Position numbers and translations under genes: made by a program. Below the pieces are notes generated by a model. That model ran no database searches and was not told the origin of the DNA. It saw only the letters and a list, made by a program, of their open reading frames with translations. Shown here in pieces: positions 42,501 through 50,883 of a DNA stretch of 64,000 nucleotides. Origin of the DNA: Campylobacter sp. RM6914 (GTDB lineage Bacteria > Campylobacterota > Campylobacteria > Campylobacterales > Campylobacteraceae); contig NZ_CP012545.1 in the NCBI RefSeq assembly GCF_004803835.1, forward strand, positions 806,001-870,000, written 5' to 3'. How positions within the stretch are numbered: position 1 is the first letter of the stretch; every line of letters begins with the position of its first letter.

Positions 42501-42530
42501 CTTGACAATAATAGACTAAAGTTATATAAT
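42501..42530 (+). promoter_or_regulatory. clpB promoter with HspR/HAIR-like operator
   Basis: TTGACA (42502-42507), 17 bases, TATAAT (42525-42530): a consensus sigma-70 promoter. Overlapping the -35 box, CTTGACA (42501-42507) and ACTAAAG (42515-42521) are separated by seven bases, matching the HAIR operator (CTTGAGT-N7-ACTCAAG) at 11 of 14 positions. HspR control of clpB is established in other Campylobacter, so a heat-shock operator is plausible. Confidence 0.65.
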
Positions 42531-42559
42531 ACAACCAATATAAAATTAAGGAGCCAAGA

Positions 42560-45133
42560 ATGTCTAACATAACAGAGAATTTGACAGCACAAATGACAAG
42601 CGCTTTAGAAAGTGCCGCGTCTTTAGCTATACATTCTAAAAATTCACAGGTTGTGCCACTGCATCTTTTTTGGGGATTGGTTACGGATAGTGGTTCGATC
42701 TTAAACCAAGTTTTTAACAAAATGTCTATCTCAAAAGAAGCCGTGGAGCTTGAGATAAAAAGCATTATTTCATCATTGCCTACAAGCTCAAACGTAAGCC
42801 GTGAAAATATCCAAATTTCACGTGATATGATAAACTCTCTTGAGAGTGCAAAAGGGCTTATGACTAGCCTTGGAGATAGCTTTGTGGCAGTAGATACGTG
42901 GATAATGGCAAATTTAGACGTTGAACCGATCAAAGGAATTTTGTCTAAATTTTGCGATATTTTAGAGATAAAGAAAAATTTAGAAGCCATTCGTGCAGGT
43001 CGCAAGATAGATACCCAAACTAGTGACGAAACACTTGATAGTTTAGAAAAATACGGGGTTGATCTTTGCAAGAAAGCTCTTGAGGGCGCACTTGATCCGG
43101 TTATCGGTCGTGATGAAGAAATAACAAGGATGATGCAAATTTTAATAAGAAAAAGCAAAAACAACCCTATCTTACTTGGTGAGCCGGGTGTTGGTAAAAC
43201 GGCAATAGTTGAGGGCTTAGCTCAAAAGATAGTCGCTAAAGACGTGCCTGTAAGTTTGCAAAACAAACGCGTGATAGCTCTTGATATGAGTGCGTTAATC
43301 GCCGGTGCAAAATACCGCGGCGAATTTGAAGATAGATTAAAAGCCGTTATAGAAGAGGTTAAAAAGGCTGAAAACATCATACTTTTTATCGATGAAATTC
43401 ACACCATCGTAGGAGCTGGTGCAAGCGAGGGTAGTATGGATGCGGCAAATATCCTAAAACCGGCTTTAGCGCGTGGTGAACTTCACGCAGTTGGTGCAAC
43501 TACGCTAAAAGAGTATCGTAAGTATTTTGAAAAAGATGCGGCGTTACAACGTCGTTTTCAACCTATCGACGTAAAAGAGCCAAGTGTAAATGAGGCCTTA
43601 CAAATTTTAAGAGGTATAAAAGCTAGACTTGAAGTCCATCATAGCGTAACCATAACAGATAGTGCGCTTGTGGCAGCTGCAAAGTTGAGTGATCGCTATA
43701 TATCAAACCGATTTTTGCCTGATAAAGCCATCGACCTTATAGATGAAGCAGCAGCTGAGCTAAAAATGCAAATAGAAAGCGAACCATACGAACTAGCACA
43801 TGTAAAGCGTGAAATTTCAACTCTTGCCGTTGAAAAAGAAGCATTAAAAATGGAAGATGAGGCTAAAAATTCGGCTCGTTTGGAGCAGATAGAAAAAGAG
43901 ATCGCAAATTTAAACGAGCAAAAACAAAGTTTAGATATAAAATTTGAAAATGAAAAGGCTGTGTTTAACGGAATTTCAAATGCTAAAAAACAGATCGATA
44001 GTCTAAAAAATGAAGCTGAGATCGCAAGACGAAACGGAGAATTTCAAAAAGCAGCCGAGATAGAATACGGCAAAATTTTAGAGGAAACAAACAAGCAAAA
44101 AGAGCTTGAAAGCAAATGGGAAAGCATGAAAAAAGAGGGCGTGCTTCTTAAAAATCAAGTAGACGAAGAGCTTGTTGCTGGAATTTTGAGCAAATGGACA
44201 GGCATAGCTGTTTCAAAAATGTTAGCTAGCGAAAAACAAAAATATCTACAAATAGAAGGGCATTTGCAAAAAAGCGTTATAGGTCAAGACGCTGCCTTGC
44301 ACGCGCTTTCACGTGCCATAAAACGTAACAAAGCAGGGCTAAATGAAGGTTCAAGACCTATTGGGTCGTTCTTGTTTTTAGGTCCTACGGGAGTTGGTAA
44401 AACGCAGTCGGCAAAGGCACTTGCTAAATTTTTGTTTGACGATGAAAAGGCGCTTATACGTTTTGACATGAGCGAATACATGGAAAAGCATAGCGTCTCA
44501 AGGCTACTTGGCGCACCTCCCGGATATGTTGGATACGACGAGGGCGGGCAACTAACAGAAGCGGTTAGACGTCGTCCTTATAGCGTGATCTTGTTTGATG
44601 AGATAGAAAAGGCCCATAAAGATGTGTTTAATATCTTGCTTGGGATATTAGACGATGGGCGAGCAACCGATAACAAAGGTGTTACGGTGGATTTTAAAAA
44701 TACTATCATTATCTTAACCTCAAATATCGCTTCAAATTTTATCATGGATCTTGAGGGAGAAGAGCGAGAAAAAGCCGTTAAAAACGAGCTTAAAAACTAC
44801 TTTAAACCTGAATTTTTAAATCGCCTAGATGATATGATAATTTTTAATCCGCTAACTGAAGATGGGCTTGTAAGTATCGTGCAAATCATGTTTAAAGAAT
44901 TTCAAAACAGACTTGGCGAGCGCGATATAAAAGCAAATTTGGATATAAGTGCGGCTAAATTTATCGCAAGTGCCGGTTTTGACCCGGTTTATGGCGCTAG
45001 ACCGCTAAGACGCGCACTGTATGAGCTTGTTGAGGATAATGTTGCCGAAATGATACTCAAAGACGAGCTTGAAAGTGGCGATGAGATAGAAATTTCAGCA
45101 AATGCAAATGAAATTTTAATCACCAAGAAATAG
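42560..45133 (+). CDS. clpB: ATP-dependent disaggregase ClpB
   Basis: 857 residues. An N-domain (about 1-150), a first AAA module with Walker [10 protein letters not shown] near 205 and [20 protein letters not shown], a coiled-coil middle domain (about 405-520), a second AAA module with GPTGVGKTQ near 610 and [25 protein letters not shown], and arginine-finger-containing C-terminus (ARPLRRAL). It pulls apart aggregated proteins with DnaK. GGAG precedes the ATG; the promoter above is heat-shock-like. A hairpin terminator follows. Confidence 0.96.
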   Translation: MSNITENLTAQMTSALESAASLAIHSKNSQVVPLHLFWGLVTDSGSILNQVFNKMSISKEAVELEIKSIISSLPTSSNVSRENIQISRDMINSLESAKGLMTSLGDSFVAVDTWIMANLDVEPIKGILSKFCDILEIKKNLEAIRAGRKIDTQTSDETLDSLEKYGVDLCKKALEGALDPVIGRDEEITRMMQILIRKSKNNPILLGEPGVGKTAIVEGLAQKIVAKDVPVSLQNKRVIALDMSALIAGAKYRGEFEDRLKAVIEEVKKAENIILFIDEIHTIVGAGASEGSMDAANILKPALARGELHAVGATTLKEYRKYFEKDAALQRRFQPIDVKEPSVNEALQILRGIKARLEVHHSVTITDSALVAAAKLSDRYISNRFLPDKAIDLIDEAAAELKMQIESEPYELAHVKREISTLAVEKEALKMEDEAKNSARLEQIEKEIANLNEQKQSLDIKFENEKAVFNGISNAKKQIDSLKNEAEIARRNGEFQKAAEIEYGKILEETNKQKELESKWESMKKEGVLLKNQVDEELVAGILSKWTGIAVSKMLASEKQKYLQIEGHLQKSVIGQDAALHALSRAIKRNKAGLNEGSRPIGSFLFLGPTGVGKTQSAKALAKFLFDDEKALIRFDMSEYMEKHSVSRLLGAPPGYVGYDEGGQLTEAVRRRPYSVILFDEIEKAHKDVFNILLGILDDGRATDNKGVTVDFKNTIIILTSNIASNFIMDLEGEEREKAVKNELKNYFKPEFLNRLDDMIIFNPLTEDGLVSIVQIMFKEFQNRLGERDIKANLDISAAKFIASAGFDPVYGARPLRRALYELVEDNVAEMILKDELESGDEIEISANANEILITKK

Positions 45134-45141
45134 CGAATTTT

Positions 45142-45163
45142 AGGGCTGTTGCGGCAGCCCTTT
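45142..45163 (+). terminator. Terminator after clpB
   Basis: AGGGCTG / CAGCCCT stem with loop TTGCGG, followed by TTTGC, eight bases past the clpB stop. The T-run is short, but the stem is GC-rich against an AT-rich background. Confidence 0.65.
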
Positions 45164-45179
45164 GCAATATGCTAAAAAA

Positions 45180-45204
45180 TAATATTAACATAAAATAAAT
45201 ATTA
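45180..45204. promoter_or_regulatory. NikR-operator-like inverted repeat upstream of hydA
   Basis: TAATATT, 11 bases, AATATTA: two perfect inverted 7-base arms with the N11 spacing reported for Helicobacter NikR sites (TATWATT-N11-AATWATA), one mismatch per arm. It lies about 110 bases before the hydA start, and nikR is in the same cluster. The surrounding DNA is very AT-rich, so chance cannot be excluded. Confidence 0.45.
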
Positions 45205-45314
45205 ATAAATCCTCTCTTAAATATTATCTCTAATAAAATTTTTAATAACCTTTTAGTAAAACTATGTGTAATATTTCACAGTTAGTTTTATCTCATTATA
45301 TAAAAGGAGTAAAA

Positions 45315-46469
45315 ATGACCGAGAATGACGTCCTTGTAAGGATTAACAAAAGATTGCTCGAACTTTCTAAAATTCCAAGAATCAATCAAGAAGGTTCTAT
45401 TGCTAAACGTTTAAAAGAAAAAGGTTTTTCTAGGCGTGATTTCATGAAGTGGGCAGGTGCGATGAGCGCATTTATGGCACTTCCTTCAAGTTTTGCGCCA
45501 AGTATTGCAAAAGCTGCCGAGCTTAGTGATAGACTGCCCGTGATTTGGCTTCATATGGCCGAGTGCACGGGCTGCTCAGAAAGCCTTCTTAGGAGTGATA
45601 CTCCAACTATAGATAGTCTTATTTTTGACTATATTAGCCTTGAGTATCATGAAACTCTAATGGCCGCAGCAGGTCATCAAGCTGAAAGAAATTTGCACGA
45701 TGCCATTAAAAAGTATAAAAACCGCTATATTTTGATGGTGGAGGGTGCTATCCCAACCGGAGCTACCGAACACTATCTAACGATAGGTGCCGAAGGTCAT
45801 ACGGGTAAGCAGATAGCTCAAAATGCCTGTGAAAATGCGGCGGCTATATTTAGTATAGGAACTTGCTCTAGTTTTGGAGGAATTCAAGCCGCACATCCAA
45901 ATCCAAGCAACTCAAAAGCGCTAAGCGTTATCACTTCAAAACAAGTTATAAACGTCCCCGGCTGTCCTCCAAGTGAGAAAAATATCGTAGGAACACTGCT
46001 TCATTTTATATTATTTGGCACTCTTCCTGCTCTTGATGTTTACAACAGACCAAAATGGGCTTATGGACTTAGAATTCATGACCTTTGTGAAAGACGCGGA
46101 CACTTTGATGCCGGCGAGTTTGTGCAAAGCTTTGGTGATGAAGGTGCTAAACAGGGCTTTTGTCTATACAAGGTAGGTTGTAAAGGACCATATACTTTTA
46201 ATAACTGTTCACGCGAGCGCTTTAACTCTCATACATCATGGCCTATCCAGGCAGGACATGGCTGTATAGGTTGCAGTGAGCCTGACTTTTGGGATACTAT
46301 GGGGCCGTTTGAAGAGCCAATGGCAGATAGATTATACAACACTCCGTTTGGTATTGGGTCTGACGCCGTAAGCGATAAAATCGGAGTTGGAATTTTAGCT
46401 CTAACAGCCGTTGGCATAGCAGCACACGCAGCAATAGCCGCTATGAAAAAAGGAGATAACGATGAGTGA
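45315..46469 (+). CDS. hydA: [NiFe] hydrogenase small subunit HydA
   Basis: 384 residues from the ATG at 45315, chosen because AAAAGGAG lies just upstream; an in-frame ATG 51 bases earlier has none. A Tat signal (FSRRDFMKWAGAMSAF) sends the folded complex to the periplasm. CTGCSES, GTCSSFGG, CPPSEKN and a cysteine-rich C-terminal half (CLYKVGCKGPYTFNNC, then HGCIGCSEPDFWD) hold the FeS clusters. A C-terminal hydrophobic helix (about 360-376) anchors it to the membrane near HydC. It oxidises H2 for the respiratory quinone pool. Confidence 0.94.
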   Translation: MTENDVLVRINKRLLELSKIPRINQEGSIAKRLKEKGFSRRDFMKWAGAMSAFMALPSSFAPSIAKAAELSDRLPVIWLHMAECTGCSESLLRSDTPTIDSLIFDYISLEYHETLMAAAGHQAERNLHDAIKKYKNRYILMVEGAIPTGATEHYLTIGAEGHTGKQIAQNACENAAAIFSIGTCSSFGGIQAAHPNPSNSKALSVITSKQVINVPGCPPSEKNIVGTLLHFILFGTLPALDVYNRPKWAYGLRIHDLCERRGHFDAGEFVQSFGDEGAKQGFCLYKVGCKGPYTFNNCSRERFNSHTSWPIQAGHGCIGCSEPDFWDTMGPFEEPMADRLYNTPFGIGSDAVSDKIGVGILALTAVGIAAHAAIAAMKKGDNDE

Positions 46470-48186
46470 AAGAAAGATTGTCATAGATCCTATAACTAGG
46501 ATAGAGGGGCACTTGCGTGTAGAGGTTGTTGTTGATGATAATAACGTCGTGAAAGAGGCGTATTCTGGATCGACACTTTGGCGTGGTATAGAGCAGATAG
46601 TAAAAGGACGTGATCCCAGAGACGTTGGGTTTTTTACTCAAAGAATTTGTGGCGTTTGCACGTATTCTCACTATAAAGCAGGTATTATCGCGGTTGAAAA
46701 CGCACTTGGCATAACACCTCCTTTAAATGCCCAACTAACAAGAACTCTTATGAATGCAGCGCTTTTTGTGCATGACCATATTGTTCATTTTTATCACTTG
46801 CATGGGCTTGACTGGGTTGATGTTATATCAGCTCTTAGCGCTGATCCTAAAAAAGCAAGCGAAGTTGCGTTTAAATTTACAGACCTACCGTATGCGTGCG
46901 GGGAGGATAAGCTTAAAGAAGTTCAAAAAAGAGTAGGGGAATTTGCAGCTAAAGGTAACCTTGGACCATTTGCAAATGCGTATTTTGGACATAGCACTTA
47001 CAAACTAAGTCCTGAAGAAAATTTAATAGCTCTTTCGCACTATCTTGAATGCTTAAGAATTCAACGCATCGCAGCGCAACTTATGGCGATATTTGGCGGT
47101 AAAAACCCACATCCGCAAAGCTTAACCGTAGGCGGTGTAACTTGCGTTATGGATATCGAAAGCCCCGCAAGACTAGGCGAATATCTAACAAAACTAAAAG
47201 AGATTCAGGAATTTGTTAATCGTGCTTACTATCCGGACTTAGTTATGGCGGCAAAAGCCTATGCGAACGAGCCTAGCGTGCTAAATGATATCGGTGTAGC
47301 AAATCTTTACACATTTAAAGAATTTCAAATAGGCGCAAACGAGTGGTTGTTTGAAAGCGGTATCATTAAAAACGGCGATCTAAGCAAGGTTTATGATGTT
47401 GATGAGAGCCTTATAACTGAAGAAGCCACACATGCTTGGTATGAAGATGACAAAGCACTTCATCCGTATGATGGCAAAACCGATCCAAAATACACAGGTT
47501 TAATTGATGGTGAAAGTATTGGCGAAGACGGTAGGATGGTTCATTCTAAATTATTTAACACAAAAGGTAAATATAGCTGGATAAAAGCGCCTAGATACGG
47601 CGGAGAATCTCTGCAAGTAGGTCCTTTGGCAAATATCGTAGTTAATTACGCAAAAGGAAACAAATACGTAGTGCCTGTGGTGGATAAATTTTTAAAAGAC
47701 ACGGGACTTCCTTTAAGTGCTGTTTTATCAACACTTGGTAGAACTGCAACAAGGATGCTTGAAGCTAAAATCATAACCGATAACACTATCACGGCCTTTA
47801 ATAACCTCATAGAAAATTTAAAAACCGACCGTGAGACATGTGCTAAATACTCTATAGACAAAAACAAAGAGTATAAAGGCAGATACATGGGTCATGTGCC
47901 ACGCGGAACGCTAAGTCACTGGTGTCGCATAAAAGATGGCGTCATAACCAACTGGCAAGCTGTAGTTCCTAGCACATGGAACGCCTCTCCAAAAGATGCC
48001 AAAGGTCAAATGGGATCGTATGAAGCGTGTTTGATCGGTTTAAAGATAGCCGATGTTACACAGCCACTTGAGATCGTGCGTAAAATTCACTCATACGACC
48101 CTTGTATAGCTTGTGCCGTTCATGTGATGGACACAAAGGGGGCAAAACTTGGCGAGTATAAGATAGATGCAAATCTAAAAGGATAA
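46462..48186 (+). CDS. hydB: [NiFe] hydrogenase large subunit HydB
   Basis: 574 residues. The N-terminal nickel motif RICGVC is at 61-66, and the C-terminal motif DPCIACAVH has Cys 548 and 551. The 20 residues after His554 are the peptide removed by HydD once nickel is inserted. The active site oxidises H2 in the periplasm. It has no signal peptide of its own and is carried out with HydA. Its start overlaps the hydA end by 8 bases. Confidence 0.96.
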   Translation: MSERKIVIDPITRIEGHLRVEVVVDDNNVVKEAYSGSTLWRGIEQIVKGRDPRDVGFFTQRICGVCTYSHYKAGIIAVENALGITPPLNAQLTRTLMNAALFVHDHIVHFYHLHGLDWVDVISALSADPKKASEVAFKFTDLPYACGEDKLKEVQKRVGEFAAKGNLGPFANAYFGHSTYKLSPEENLIALSHYLECLRIQRIAAQLMAIFGGKNPHPQSLTVGGVTCVMDIESPARLGEYLTKLKEIQEFVNRAYYPDLVMAAKAYANEPSVLNDIGVANLYTFKEFQIGANEWLFESGIIKNGDLSKVYDVDESLITEEATHAWYEDDKALHPYDGKTDPKYTGLIDGESIGEDGRMVHSKLFNTKGKYSWIKAPRYGGESLQVGPLANIVVNYAKGNKYVVPVVDKFLKDTGLPLSAVLSTLGRTATRMLEAKIITDNTITAFNNLIENLKTDRETCAKYSIDKNKEYKGRYMGHVPRGTLSHWCRIKDGVITNWQAVVPSTWNASPKDAKGQMGSYEACLIGLKIADVTQPLEIVRKIHSYDPCIACAVHVMDTKGAKLGEYKIDANLKG

Positions 48187-48189
48187 GCC

Positions 48190-48849
48190 ATGAGAAAAGC
48201 AGAGTATGAATTTAGCATAGGAGTTAGACTTACGCATTGGATTAGAGCTATTGTGATAGCGTTTTTGATTTTTAGCGGGTTTTACATCTCTTATGTATTT
48301 ATAGCGCCTGAAATTTCGGCAGAACCTACGCTGTTTTTAAACGCAAAATGGAGAGCCGCCCATCAGGTTGCTGGGTTTATTTTGATAGCGTGCTTTATAT
48401 TTAAAGTTTATCTATTTATATTTGACAAACATAGTAGAAAGGAATTAAGAAGTGTTTTTGACTTTTTAAATCCAAAAATTTGGTTCTCGCAGATCAAATA
48501 CTATCTGTTTTTAGGCAAACATCCTCATCTAAAAGGTGTTTACAACCCGCTTCAGTTTGCGTCTTATTTTTTCTTTTATGTTGTTTTGGCTCTTATATGC
48601 GTTAGTGGCCTTGTGCTTTACGCTCACGTTTATCACGAAGGACTTGGTGGCGCTATATATGACATTGCTAGATGGCTTGAGGAGATGATGGGTGGTTTGG
48701 CAAATGTTAGAACGATACATCGAATTTGTATGTGGGTTATCATGATATTTGTGCCCATTCACGTCTATATGGCTGTATTTAATGCCGTTAAAGGCAAAAA
48801 CGGAGCCATGGATGCGATAGTTAGCGGATATAAATTCGTAAAAGAATAA
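48190..48849 (+). CDS. hydC: Hydrogenase cytochrome b subunit HydC
   Basis: 219 residues with four membrane helices. RLTHWIRAIVIAFLIFSGFYIS near 13-34, AHQVAGFILIACF near 57-69, and HRICMWVIMIFVPIHVYMAVF near 178-198 hold the histidine haem ligands of the Ni/Fe-hydrogenase b-type cytochrome family. It passes electrons from HydA to menaquinone. It follows hydB by three bases. Confidence 0.93.
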   Translation: MRKAEYEFSIGVRLTHWIRAIVIAFLIFSGFYISYVFIAPEISAEPTLFLNAKWRAAHQVAGFILIACFIFKVYLFIFDKHSRKELRSVFDFLNPKIWFSQIKYYLFLGKHPHLKGVYNPLQFASYFFFYVVLALICVSGLVLYAHVYHEGLGGAIYDIARWLEEMMGGLANVRTIHRICMWVIMIFVPIHVYMAVFNAVKGKNGAMDAIVSGYKFVKE

Positions 48850-48851
48850 AG

Positions 48852-49406
48852 ATGAAATTTCTGCTTCTTGGTATCGGAAACGTTATGTTTGGCGATGAGG
48901 GCTTTGGAGTGCATTTTATAAAGTGGATAGAGAGAAACTACCGCTTTACAAGCAAGGAGCATTTGCTTGAATTTATAGACGGCGGGACGTTAGCCATGGC
49001 GCTAACTCCCGTTATTTCGGAATTTGATAGTATAGTGATGGTTGATTGTATAGAGGCTAACGACTCAAAAGTAGGCGAAATTTACTTCTTTGACTATGAA
49101 AATATCCCTGAATTTATAAATTTTGACGGGTCTGCACATGAAGTCGAGATGAAGCAAACATTAGCATATATGGACATTTTAGGTGATAGACCTGAGGTTA
49201 AAATTTTAGGACTTATCCCAAAGCGGATAGAGCCCATGAGTTTTGAACTCTCAAGCCAACTGATAAATGGCGCAAATGTCGCTTTAAACGCACTTTTAAA
49301 CTATCTTTTAAAATGCGGATTTGAGTATGAAAAGATAGATAATCTTAGCATACAAGATATAGCAAATGAGTATAAGAAGAAAGGTTTTTATGGTTCTAGC
49401 TTTTGA
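48852..49406 (+). CDS. hydD: Hydrogenase maturation protease HydD
   Basis: 184 residues. GIGNVMFGDEGFGVHF near 7-22 holds the nickel-binding Glu/Asp, and VDCIEANDSKVGEI near 62-75 and HEVEMKQTLAYMDIL near 97-111 (second ligand His) match the HupD/HyaD family. It senses nickel in HydB and cuts off its C-terminal peptide. It follows hydC by two bases. Confidence 0.92.
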   Translation: MKFLLLGIGNVMFGDEGFGVHFIKWIERNYRFTSKEHLLEFIDGGTLAMALTPVISEFDSIVMVDCIEANDSKVGEIYFFDYENIPEFINFDGSAHEVEMKQTLAYMDILGDRPEVKILGLIPKRIEPMSFELSSQLINGANVALNALLNYLLKCGFEYEKIDNLSIQDIANEYKKKGFYGSSF

Positions 49407-50847
49407 ATTTTTATGGATAAAAGAGCTTGTTTGGCTTGAGATCATCCTAAGACAAACGGCTAAAAATTTACCTCATAAAGTAGTAAAAGATAGCGAAGGA
49501 CTTACGCTTTTTATTAGTGCAAACGAGAGTGAACTTTCTAAATTTAGTGACAAACTTTGCATAAATTTACCAAGTTCGCTTTTTATAAAAGGCTTTAGAG
49601 TTTATGAAGCAAGCATGCCAAACGACAAAAGCGATAAAGATGTGCACTTGGAGTGTGATTTGCCAGCTCTAACCCCGCTTCAAGAGCTAAATTTTAAACA
49701 AAACGGACAAATTTGCAAAAATGAATTTGGTGTTTTAAGTAAAATTTCTGTACTTGATCAAAAAATTTGCGAAGAAAATTTTAACCTCCTTTTAGGGCAG
49801 TGCGCTAAAAAGATAAAAGATGGAGAGGTAGTGAAATTTAAGAGCAGCTCTAGTGAATTTGAAGTAGAGATCCTACATAGCTTTGATAAATTTGACTTTA
49901 TCATGCCAACTAATTCAAAAGCGCTTTTAAACATCTTTACTTTTAATGAGCGCGAGATAACGGCACTTGCTAGCTTTGAAAAGCCGATGTTAAGACTAAA
50001 AACAAATGCGCTTTTTAAGCAAAAACACCCTCAAATTCAAACTACGGCAAATGTTAAATTATCACAGGATTTTTTTATCTTTGCTCTTTGCGATAAACTT
50101 TATAATGATAAGATAAATTTTATCGGAGTTAGAAATTTAGGCAAAAATTCTATTTTTAAATTTTGCCTTTTTGATAAAGAAAGCTTGGTTTACGATAGCA
50201 GTTCAAAAGAAGAGCTAGAGAGTGATTATTTTGAGTTAAACTTAAACAAAGATAGTGCCGACGGTATATTTTTAGTGCGTAAAAATGATAAGATACCGCT
50301 ACTTTTTATACCAAATTTTATAAGTTTTGACGAAATTTTTAAGGAGATAAAAGGGCTTGATGGCGGAGAAAGGTTGCTTGAAAATTTTGCAAAAACTTAT
50401 GTTTTACCAAGCGAAAATTTAAACCTAAATGCAAATTTTTACTCACTGTTTTGCATGAGTGCAAAGGTGTTAAATTTTAGTCCAAATTTAAAACAAGCAG
50501 GAGAAAGGCTGCTATTAAACGCCTTTAACTTTGGTGCAAATAGAGGCGTTTTGATAGATTGTAAGGTTAAAGACGGTGTTTTTGATGTGGCTAAATTTAT
50601 AAGAAGCACCATGAGTTTTATGCTAGCCGGAGCGCAAGAGGGCAACATAAGCTATGGTGTGGTAAGTTCACTGGCTGGCTTTTTAGCAAATTTCATACTT
50701 GAAAAAGCGGATGAATTTGATATAAAAACCGTGAAATTTAGCGGAGATTTATTTAAAGAAGAAGCTGTATTAAAAACATTTAAGCGCGAATTTGAGCCAA
50801 ATTTTAAGCTTGATTTTAGCAGTTTGGGCATTAAAATATCACTGTAA
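49390..50847 (+). CDS. hydE: HydE, hydrogenase-associated protein of unknown biochemical role
   Basis: 485 residues from the ATG at 49390, preferred because AGAAAGG lies just upstream; it overlaps hydD by 17 bases. The protein is acidic and Phe/Leu/Lys-rich, with no signal peptide or membrane helix. It has few cysteines and no clear cofactor motif. The C-terminal part contains NAFNFGANRGVLIDCKV near 392-408 and LAGAQEGNISYGVVSSLAGFLA near 430-451. Position after hydABCD matches hydE of Wolinella succinogenes, where HydE is needed to make active hydrogenase. The name is by context and size, not by motif. Confidence 0.65.
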   Translation: MVLAFEFLWIKELVWLEIILRQTAKNLPHKVVKDSEGLTLFISANESELSKFSDKLCINLPSSLFIKGFRVYEASMPNDKSDKDVHLECDLPALTPLQELNFKQNGQICKNEFGVLSKISVLDQKICEENFNLLLGQCAKKIKDGEVVKFKSSSSEFEVEILHSFDKFDFIMPTNSKALLNIFTFNEREITALASFEKPMLRLKTNALFKQKHPQIQTTANVKLSQDFFIFALCDKLYNDKINFIGVRNLGKNSIFKFCLFDKESLVYDSSSKEELESDYFELNLNKDSADGIFLVRKNDKIPLLFIPNFISFDEIFKEIKGLDGGERLLENFAKTYVLPSENLNLNANFYSLFCMSAKVLNFSPNLKQAGERLLLNAFNFGANRGVLIDCKVKDGVFDVAKFIRSTMSFMLAGAQEGNISYGVVSSLAGFLANFILEKADEFDIKTVKFSGDLFKEEAVLKTFKREFEPNFKLDFSSLGIKISL

Positions 50848-50883
50848 AGCCCGAATTTATTAAATTTTTGTTATAAATTTCAA

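Noticed and set aside
42463-43164. Long minus-strand ORF overlapping the start of clpB
   Set aside because: It is antisense to the well-conserved ClpB N-domain, its sequence is Ser/Phe-rich with no family pattern, and it would run across the clpB promoter.
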